Shown here one piece after another: positions 1 to 5,655 of a stretch of 7,066 nt of DNA; positions within the stretch are counted from its first letter, which is position 1, and every line of letters begins with the position of its first letter. The notes under the pieces are model-generated. The model ran no database searches. It was given only the letters and a program-made list of their open reading frames with translations, and was not told the DNA's origin. The stretch covers positions 1 to 7,066 of the forward strand of contig DAOWEE010000136.1 in assembly GCA_030638625.1 (NCBI GenBank). The letters run 5' to 3'. The DNA is from Methanosarcinales archaeon (GTDB taxonomy: Archaea; Halobacteriota; Methanosarcinia; Methanosarcinales; Methanocomedenaceae). A program made the translations under genes and the position numbers.

Positions 1-454
1 AATGGAATCTGCCAGACCATCAGCAGGTATCAAGATTTGCCTTGGGGCAGACAGGCCGTTGATAGGGCACAGCGGCGTATTGTTTACTCCCTATGCTAAA
101 CGGGTAAACGGTATCAACGAGGTCACCAATGTTGACCCATCCCTGGCACCACAGGAAAAACATCTTATCATGTCGCACCAGACATTGCAATCCGATGATG
201 TCCAGTCTGAGATAGAACTGGGACTGAAAGACCTTGAGGATATATTCAAGGGCAAAGAATACGAGGTACTGATGGTCCAGACTTACCGGGACGGATGGCC
301 TGTGAACCGGGCAGAATCTGGTTCAAATGTTGGCAATACAACTCCAATAAAAGGACTTTATGTCGTAGGGGATGGCGCAAAGGGCAAGGGCGGTATCGAG
401 GTTGAGGGTGTGGCACTGGGAGTGGAGAACACCATGAAACTGCTGAACGTCTAA
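1..454 (+). CDS. FAD-dependent oxidoreductase, phytoene-desaturase (CrtI)-like, C-terminal part only
   Basis: This is the 3' end of a flavoprotein oxidoreductase; about 150 residues are visible and the N-terminal dinucleotide-binding fold lies upstream of the window. The visible part ends in the C-terminal FAD-contacting segment typical of the amine-oxidase/phytoene-desaturase superfamily: GLYVVGDGA at about residues 118-126 of the visible protein, then KGKGGIEVEG and VALGVENTMKLL. Family members oxidise or isomerise isoprenoid chains or oxidise amines; the substrate here cannot be told from the fragment. An ATG at base 2 is in frame, but such proteins are normally over 400 residues long, so it is probably an internal methionine. 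The gene ends at TAA 452-454. That stop overlaps the stop of the opposing kinase-like gene, so the two converge with no space for a separate terminator. Confidence 0.75.
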   Translation, partial: MESARPSAGIKICLGADRPLIGHSGVLFTPYAKRVNGINEVTNVDPSLAPQEKHLIMSHQTLQSDDVQSEIELGLKDLEDIFKGKEYEVLMVQTYRDGWPVNRAESGSNVGNTTPIKGLYVVGDGAKGKGGIEVEGVALGVENTMKLLNV

Positions 455-1062
455 AATCCAGAGGATACCAGCATCAACATCGCTGATACCAGTGGAATGG
501 TCAGGTTATCATCCAGCATATGCCCCCGTATCTGCCAGGGTACTCCGTCGGCCAGTGTGGCACCAATGGCGCCTAATGCCACTGAATAAACCGGCAGGGG
601 TGCCAGTCCGGGCGCATGGGCGGCAAGGTAGCCTGTGGTAAAACTTACCAGCAGCATTACCAGTAAAATTGGTACAGGTTTTATCGGCAGGCGCATCTGT
701 CTCACATCGGCTTTTTTACCCCAGACCGCACCGGCAATACCCGAGGAAAAGTCACCCAAAACTGCCATAGTAATTGCAGTAATGGCAATAGTCTTAGGAA
801 ACAGTGCAATGACAATGAATGCCGCAGTGGTCGAATAAACATAACCTGCCACCCTGTGCTCCTCAGATGGGCGCAGGAGGACGGCAGGATAGCTGATATA
901 CCCACGCAGTCTCATCCATTCTAACTGTAGTATCACAATCACTATCAGGCTGAGCCAGAACAGGACCGTGAAACGCCCGAGAAAATAGTATGCCACAAGG
1001 ATTAGCATCCCTGCTAAGTGAATGGACTTACGCAACAATTCTTTTGAGATGATGACAGACAT
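451..1062 (-). CDS. Polyprenol/phytol/dolichol kinase-like integral membrane protein
   Basis: This is a 203-residue, very hydrophobic protein with about six membrane segments. It resembles the CTP-dependent lipid kinase group (dolichol kinase SEC59, phytol kinase VTE5, DGK1), which is related to phosphatidate cytidylyltransferases. Visible signatures are the N-terminal ELLRKSIH (residues 8-15), GDFSSGIAG (103-111) in the CTP-binding loop region, and the C-terminal ADG (171-173) with DDNLTIPL (184-191). In archaea such enzymes are thought to phosphorylate polyprenols or other isoprenoid alcohols at the membrane; the substrate here is inferred. The ATG at 1062 suits the family because ELxRKxxH normally sits close to the N-terminus, although no good ribosome binding site precedes it. 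It lies 31 bases after glycyl-tRNA synthetase on the same strand and is probably co-transcribed with it. Its TAG stop overlaps the TAA of the converging flavoprotein gene. Confidence 0.75.
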   Translation of the reverse strand: MSVIISKELLRKSIHLAGMLILVAYYFLGRFTVLFWLSLIVIVILQLEWMRLRGYISYPAVLLRPSEEHRVAGYVYSTTAAFIVIALFPKTIAITAITMAVLGDFSSGIAGAVWGKKADVRQMRLPIKPVPILLVMLLVSFTTGYLAAHAPGLAPLPVYSVALGAIGATLADGVPWQIRGHMLDDNLTIPLVSAMLMLVSSGF

Positions 1063-1093
1063 AAATATGTAATATTATTCAACCGGAGTGATA

Positions 1094-2839
1094 TTATGCA
1101 ATCGGGGTGCCGGCATCTTCAAACCTGATATTGCCGTGTATCAGGTCGTGTACGGTATCTGCAATGGTATCAACGGGGGAGCGGACCTGTTTCATGGAAT
1201 CGCGGTCCCGGATGGTGACGGTGCCGTCCTCAATGGTATCGTAATCCACTGTGATGGAATACGGAGTACCAATTTCATCGTTCCGGCGGTAACGCCTGCC
1301 GATGGTACCTGAATCATCATAGGCCGCCATCACGCCTTTGTGCTTGAGTGCAGATTCAATTTCCCTTGCCGGTCCTTTGAGTTCATCACGGGTCAGGAGC
1401 GGCAGTACGGCAGCCTGCACCGGTGCAACTTCACTCTTCAGTCCCATAACAATCCTGCCTTCGTCTTCGCCTTCCACATCCTCTTCCCTGAAAGAGTGCT
1501 CCAGCACCGCATAGATTGTCCTGTCAATGCCGAAGGAGGGTTCAATGACATGGGGTACGATGTTCTCACCGTGTATGGTTTCGGTCAACTGCTGGACTTC
1601 AAACATATCAGGCGATATAGTCACCTCTTCCCCGCCGACATTGACTGTTATCGCATCACCGGACAGGTTGTTGGCATCCATTGAATTCAATGCCTCTATC
1701 ACGGCCTTTGCTTTACCTTTGAACGCAGGCCCAATCTTACCCATATCGGGTTTGACCGCTGTTCTCTCAACGACCCTGGGTTCATTGTACTCCACGTACA
1801 CTGACAGGTCAGTCTTGCTGACCTTGCTGTGGGCGTTGAGGTCATAGTCGGTCCTATCGGCGATACCCACTATCTCCACCCAGCCGAACCTGTCCGATAG
1901 TATCTCGGCATCCCAGCAGTCCACAGCATAATGTGCCATTTCGTCCTTCATGTGCTGCCTGAACCGCAGCCTGTCAGGGGATACGCCCACCCGTAGCAGG
2001 AACTGCTGGGTCAGGGCAATAGCATATGCAAGGAACTGGTGGGCAATGATACCCTGCTCCACGGCAACGCCCAGGTTCATCTCCACGCTGTCCTGACCTG
2101 ACGACTGGGCCGGGTCCGAATACAGGTTCAACGCATAATCCTTGATACTGTCAAAACCGGGATGGCTCTTATCCCTGGGGTCCACGAAAATCTCAGCCTC
2201 TGCCTGTGTGAATTCCCGCAGCCGTATAACACCCTGGCGCGGGGATATCTCGTTACGGTATGCTTTTCCTATCTGGGTGACGCCAAAGGGCAGTTTTTCC
2301 CTGTAGAACCGCAGCAGTCTGGGGAAATCCACGAACATGCCCTGTGCAGTTTCGGGGCGCAGGTAACCTATACGCTTGGATCCAGGACCGATGGATGTAC
2401 TGAACATCAGGTTGAATTCGTACACACCGCCCAGTTCACCCTCGCATTCGGGGCATGTGATGTTGTTGTCTTTTATGATAACAGTAAGTTCATCAGACGA
2501 TAACGTGTCAGGGTTGCTGGCAACATCCTCAACAAGATGGTCGGCCCTGAAGGATTCATGACACTTCTGGCATTCGGTGAGTGGGTCAGAGAAACCGCCC
2601 ACATGTCCTGAGGCCACGAACACGTCTTCGATACCGATGGTAGGTACCTCAATCTCGTAGTAACCTTCATTGATAACAAATATATCGCGCCAGATGTTCT
2701 CCATCCTGCGCTTTAACATGGCTCCCAGGGGTCCGTAGTCATAGAATCCAGCCGTACCGCCGTATATCTCAAATGAACTCCAGAGAAAGCCCCGCCTTTT
2801 TGCCAGTTCCATAACGCTGTCGTATTTATCCATATCCAT
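1094..2839 (-). CDS. glyS: Glycyl-tRNA synthetase, archaeal/eukaryotic alpha2 type
   Basis: This class II aminoacyl-tRNA synthetase charges tRNA-Gly with glycine in the cytoplasm and is essential. Numbered from the ATG at 2839 (581 residues, normal for the archaeal enzyme), the N-terminus has GGTAGFYDYGPLG at about 27-39. A zinc-binding insertion has cysteine pairs at 90/93 and 129/132. LRPETAQG lies at 160-167, and class II motif 2 at about 195-216 (RNEISPRQGVIRLRE, then QAEAE). Motif 3 is PSFGIDRTIYA at about 434-444, and the anticodon-binding domain fills the last 110 or so residues. The start is uncertain: an in-frame GTG (2842), ATG (2839) and ATG (2833) lie close together. AGGA at 2849-2846 sits six bases before the 2839 ATG, while GTGAT at 2842-2838 could serve the 2833 ATG. 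The gene lies 45 bases after the membrane protein and 31 before the kinase-like gene, forming a minus-strand cluster. Confidence 0.96.
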   Translation of the reverse strand: MDMDKYDSVMELAKRRGFLWSSFEIYGGTAGFYDYGPLGAMLKRRMENIWRDIFVINEGYYEIEVPTIGIEDVFVASGHVGGFSDPLTECQKCHESFRADHLVEDVASNPDTLSSDELTVIIKDNNITCPECEGELGGVYEFNLMFSTSIGPGSKRIGYLRPETAQGMFVDFPRLLRFYREKLPFGVTQIGKAYRNEISPRQGVIRLREFTQAEAEIFVDPRDKSHPGFDSIKDYALNLYSDPAQSSGQDSVEMNLGVAVEQGIIAHQFLAYAIALTQQFLLRVGVSPDRLRFRQHMKDEMAHYAVDCWDAEILSDRFGWVEIVGIADRTDYDLNAHSKVSKTDLSVYVEYNEPRVVERTAVKPDMGKIGPAFKGKAKAVIEALNSMDANNLSGDAITVNVGGEEVTISPDMFEVQQLTETIHGENIVPHVIEPSFGIDRTIYAVLEHSFREEDVEGEDEGRIVMGLKSEVAPVQAAVLPLLTRDELKGPAREIESALKHKGVMAAYDDSGTIGRRYRRNDEIGTPYSITVDYDTIEDGTVTIRDRDSMKQVRSPVDTIADTVHDLIHGNIRFEDAGTPIA

Positions 2840-2884
2840 CACGTGTCCTGTTTATACGGCTTCTTGATGTCGCCCGGATAGATA

Positions 2885-3805
2885 TTATTTACCCCAGGGT
2901 TCTGTCAGCAGTTCATCAAAGTAGATGTTTTTTCCTGTTTTACTCATATACAACCTCGTCCACAGGACGATTATCAATGGGTGCAGGGTTGCCAGCAGTA
3001 TCAATGGGTTGACAAACGACCAGGCAATATTCATGCTTTCCGTGCCAAATATTGCAATGATATTGCTTGTAATATAGAATACAATTCCCACAACAGATGA
3101 TACTAATAAAATAATAACCCACATGATAAAAACAGTGGATTTGTTGTCCATAAAGAACCTGACACCTTCTGTGATTCCATCCATCGCGCCTGCATACTCG
3201 ATTACTATGGTATAAATTACCACTGAAAATAGTAAATCCAATATCAACAGATACAAAAACCATATCAGCATGCCTATGACCAGAAGCAGTATTCCGCCTG
3301 TAAACTGGCTGGATTCAACAAATTCCATATTGTTCCTGACCAGAATGGCGCCCGGGACCAGGAACACGATACCGGCAAGTTCCACCAGCATCATCAAAAA
3401 GTTGGCCAGGAAGACATTAAAGAAGTTACTGCCTGCCGCATTGAACATATCTGATATGGAGGTGTCGCCCCTGGCAGTGGCACTGTGGCTCATACCTACT
3501 GCTCCTGCAAAGAAGTAGGATTGGAACAGTAGCAGAACAACGAAGACCAGTATGAACAGGACAACGAATGCCGGGATGTTCTCACCGATAGAGGTCGACA
3601 TGATTTCAAACAGTTCTTCGTCGGTCATGGTGGCGACATCATCAATAGAACTGATACCAAACAATACCAGTATCCCTACAACGACTGCGGCGAACATGAC
3701 ACCCACCTGTGTTATGTAATTTAAAATAAGCGGGATACAGATGCTGAGGTTGCGGCTCCAGACATTGAATCCCTTACTTATGATGTTTTCCAGACTCTCG
3801 CTCAT
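2885..3805 (-). CDS. Uncharacterised six-helix membrane protein
   Basis: This is a 306-residue polytopic membrane protein whose exact family I do not recognise. Predicted membrane segments fall at about residues 21-50, 78-104, 128-155, 170-205, 224-253 and 264-286. A short acidic loop (IDDVATMTDEELFEIM, about 54-69) separates the first two, and the soluble tail is KTGKNIYFDELLTEPWGK. The amphipathic N-terminus, with a long helix ending FNVWSRN before the first membrane segment, and the repeated helix-pair layout recall archaeal and bacterial glycerophosphodiesterase-type membrane domains and DUF-type integral membrane proteins; that is only an impression. No catalytic motif is visible. The ATG at 3805 has no Shine-Dalgarno sequence but does have a TATA-like box centred about 26 bases upstream, so the mRNA is probably leaderless. 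The protein is the first gene of the glyS cluster, but no functional link to glycylation is evident. Confidence 0.8.
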   Translation of the reverse strand: MSESLENIISKGFNVWSRNLSICIPLILNYITQVGVMFAAVVVGILVLFGISSIDDVATMTDEELFEIMSTSIGENIPAFVVLFILVFVVLLLFQSYFFAGAVGMSHSATARGDTSISDMFNAAGSNFFNVFLANFLMMLVELAGIVFLVPGAILVRNNMEFVESSQFTGGILLLVIGMLIWFLYLLILDLLFSVVIYTIVIEYAGAMDGITEGVRFFMDNKSTVFIMWVIILLVSSVVGIVFYITSNIIAIFGTESMNIAWSFVNPLILLATLHPLIIVLWTRLYMSKTGKNIYFDELLTEPWGK

Positions 3806-3826
3806 GCGTACTAGTTTACAATATCA

Positions 3827-3835
3827 GTATAAAAA
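3827..3835 (-). promoter_or_regulatory. Box A (TATA-like) promoter for the membrane protein/glyS cluster
   Basis: On the minus strand the bases read TTTTTATAC, close to the methanogen box A consensus TTTATATA. The centre is about 26 bases upstream of the ATG at 3805, which puts the expected transcription start at or next to the start codon. There is no Shine-Dalgarno sequence in between. Both facts agree with leaderless transcription; the start site itself is inferred. Confidence 0.55.
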
Positions 3836-3917
3836 TTGTGCGTGAAATGGATGAAAATAGTTGATAAAATATTATAATATATTTTTGTTCAGATATTACT
3901 AAACCATACACAAACGA

Positions 3918-3937
3918 TTTTATACATTAGTTTATAT
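3918..3937 (+). promoter_or_regulatory. Candidate box A region for the octahaem cytochrome gene
   Basis: Two TATA-like elements lie here, TTTATAC (3918-3924) and TTTATAT (3931-3937), about 60-80 bases upstream of the ATG at 3996. With the usual archaeal spacing, transcription would start at about 3943-3963 and leave a leader of some 35-50 bases that contains the ribosome binding site GGAG (3987-3990). The surrounding gap is so AT-rich that choosing between the two boxes is guesswork. Confidence 0.4.
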
Positions 3938-3945
3938 CGTATTAT

Positions 3946-3967
3946 ATTGGTAAATATTTTAACCAAT
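3946..3967. repeat. Inverted repeat ATTGGT-N10-ACCAAT upstream of the cytochrome gene
   Basis: Six-base perfect arms, ATTGGT (3946-3951) and ACCAAT (3962-3967), are separated by ten AT-only bases. The element falls where transcription of the cytochrome gene would be expected to begin, downstream of both candidate TATA boxes. That is a position where a repressor dimer could act. The arms are the only G/C-containing words in this stretch, but six-base arms can occur by chance. Confidence 0.35.
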
Positions 3968-3995
3968 TTTAATTTAAAATGGATGTGGAGTATAT

Positions 3996-5522
3996 ATGAG
4001 ATTAAGCGGAGTTGTATTAATTTTAGCGATAACGTCGGTATTGTTATCCAGTGCTGCAACGGCAGCCATGGACCACAGTGCTTTAATATCGGGGCCGTTC
4101 GAGAGCGGACCGGAAGTGACGGCAAAGTGTATTACCTGCCATGATACGCAGGCAGAAGAAATCCTGGATTCGGTTCACTGGAACTGGGCAGGTCCTTCCC
4201 CTAATACCGTGGGGCAAGAGACTGCCACTAACCTTGGAAAGACTAATGTCATCAACAACTATTGTGTGGCCGTGACATCCAATGAGCCAAGGTGCACTAC
4301 CTGCCACATTGGCTATGGATGGACTGATGATACTTTTGATTTTTCAGACAAGACCAATATAGACTGCCTGGTCTGCCATGAACAGACTGGTACATACAAG
4401 AAAGACCCACCCTTAAAGGATGCAGAAGGTAATTTTGTAGTCATTGCAGGCACTCCATACCCTGAAGTGGACTTGACGGCTGCAGCCCAGAGTGTGGGGT
4501 TGCCTACCCGTGAGAACTGTGGTAAGTGCCACTTCTACGGCGGCGGTGGCGAGAACGTCAAGCATGGTGACCTGTACACTGCAATGATATCACCATCAAA
4601 AGACATTGATGTACACATGGGTGGCTCTGATTTCCAATGCCAGGATTGCCATAACACCACCGACCATAAGATTGCAGGAATTGCGATGGCAATTCCTGCC
4701 ATGGAAGGCAGGGTCACATGTATGGATGCTGATTGCCATACTGATGCTCCACATGCGGGTGAGGATATGGACGACCTGAACGGGCATACGGATACGGTTG
4801 CATGCCAGGTGTGTCATATTCCTACATTTTCTAATGATTTGCCTACAAAAATCAACTGGGACTGGTCAACAGCAGGGCAGGATATCGACCCCGTGCCCAC
4901 TGATGAATATGGTAAACCTACATATAGCAAGTTAAAGGGTGATTTTGTCTGGGGTAAGAATATTGTACCAACTTATGGATGGTATGATGGTAACGTGGAG
5001 CGGTATTTGCTTGGCGACACGCTGGACCCTGATGCGGTAACCGTCCTGAACATGCCTGTCGGGGATATCAGTGACGAGAATTCCATGATATATGCATTCA
5101 AGCTGCACTCAGGCAAGCAGATCAGCGATGCTGTGAATAAATATCTTATTGTACCTGACCTGTTCGGCGGCGCCGATGCATACTGGGCGTCCTGGGACTG
5201 GAACAAGGCAGCAACCAGTGGCATGGCTGCAGTAGATATGCCTTATAGTGGTGAATATGAGTTCGTCCAGACCGAGTTATACATGGGTGTGAACCATGAG
5301 GTAGCACCGAAAGAGAATTCCCTGAAGTGTGACGACTGCCACATTGAGGACGGTAGGATGGATTTTGCAGCCCTGGGATACGAAGGTGACCCTAAGGATG
5401 TAGGTGGCAGGTTTTCGGTAGCAGAGCCTGATGACACTCAGAAAGAGGGTACACCTGGTTTCGGGTTAGTGGTTGCCTTTGCAGGACTGTTATCGGCGGT
5501 ACTGCTGTTCAGGCGTAAATGA
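3996..5522 (+). CDS. Octahaem c-type cytochrome, tetrathionate reductase (OTR) family, PGF-CTERM anchored
   Basis: This 508-residue exported multihaem cytochrome acts outside the cytoplasmic membrane. Residues 1-24 form a signal peptide, probably cut after ATAA. Haem sites are CxxCH at residues 45-49, 100-104, 124-128, 175-179, 215-219, 270-274 and 445-449, plus a CxxxxCH at 242-248. Nine further histidines (27, 61, 190, 207, 224, 253, 264, 371, 434) could be distal ligands. The stretch NCGKCHFYGGGGENVKHGDL (174-193), the NNYC...RCTTCHIGYGW block (87-109) and the long gap before the last haem match the octahaem tetrathionate reductase family known from Shewanella. Members of that family reduce tetrathionate, nitrite or hydroxylamine in vitro; the substrate here is unknown. 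Lys189 may be the unusual haem ligand of the family. The C-terminus has PGF (487-489), a hydrophobic helix and RRK: a PGF-CTERM signal for archaeosortase processing and lipid anchoring. The ATG at 3996 has GGAG five bases upstream. The gene appears to be transcribed alone, and no maturation gene is adjacent. Confidence 0.9.
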   Translation: MRLSGVVLILAITSVLLSSAATAAMDHSALISGPFESGPEVTAKCITCHDTQAEEILDSVHWNWAGPSPNTVGQETATNLGKTNVINNYCVAVTSNEPRCTTCHIGYGWTDDTFDFSDKTNIDCLVCHEQTGTYKKDPPLKDAEGNFVVIAGTPYPEVDLTAAAQSVGLPTRENCGKCHFYGGGGENVKHGDLYTAMISPSKDIDVHMGGSDFQCQDCHNTTDHKIAGIAMAIPAMEGRVTCMDADCHTDAPHAGEDMDDLNGHTDTVACQVCHIPTFSNDLPTKINWDWSTAGQDIDPVPTDEYGKPTYSKLKGDFVWGKNIVPTYGWYDGNVERYLLGDTLDPDAVTVLNMPVGDISDENSMIYAFKLHSGKQISDAVNKYLIVPDLFGGADAYWASWDWNKAATSGMAAVDMPYSGEYEFVQTELYMGVNHEVAPKENSLKCDDCHIEDGRMDFAALGYEGDPKDVGGRFSVAEPDDTQKEGTPGFGLVVAFAGLLSAVLLFRRK

Positions 5523-5556
5523 ATACTGGAATATAACCGGGAATCATTGTGTAAAG

Positions 5557-5592
5557 GATGTGTGCCTGCACACATCTTTCTTTTCTTTTTTT
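5557..5592 (+). terminator. Hairpin plus T-tract terminator after the cytochrome gene
   Basis: GATGTGTG (5557-5564) and CACACATC (5569-5576) pair perfectly across the loop CCTG. The stem can extend outward through a G-T and two A-T pairs. It is followed directly by a tract that is all T apart from two C (5577-5592), ending in seven T. T-tracts alone terminate archaeal transcription; here a bacterial-style hairpin is present too. It begins 34 bases after the cytochrome stop codon, making that gene's transcript self-contained. Confidence 0.8.
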
Positions 5593-5622
5593 ATCAATAT
5601 TGATGTAATTTTAACGGCAAGG

Positions 5623-5630
5623 TATTAATA
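5623..5630 (+). promoter_or_regulatory. Box A candidate for the 278-residue hypothetical protein
   Basis: TATTAATA lies 26-33 bases upstream of the ATG at 5656, so transcription would begin at or just before that codon. No Shine-Dalgarno sequence is found in the last 20 bases before the ATG. Position and absence together suggest a leaderless mRNA, separate from the cytochrome transcript that stops just upstream. Confidence 0.45.
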
Positions 5631-5655
5631 TTCAAAACCATCATAGTCATTGACC

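Noticed and set aside
2162..2503. Plus-strand open frame inside glycyl-tRNA synthetase
   Set aside because: The minus-strand protein in the same bases carries the catalytic and zinc-binding motifs of the synthetase, so this is a shadow frame.
2840..2842. GTG at 2842 as the start of glycyl-tRNA synthetase
   Set aside because: Two ATG codons follow within nine bases, and AGGA is only three bases before the GTG, too close for good initiation. It cannot be excluded.
3996..5522. Naming the cytochrome as a working tetrathionate reductase
   Set aside because: The family label is structural. Known members act on several substrates in vitro, and no partner genes here point to tetrathionate use, so only family membership is claimed.
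5650..5655. TTG at 5650 as the start of the hypothetical protein
   Set aside because: It adds only two residues, has no ribosome binding site, and the ATG at 5656 fits the TATA-box spacing at least as well.
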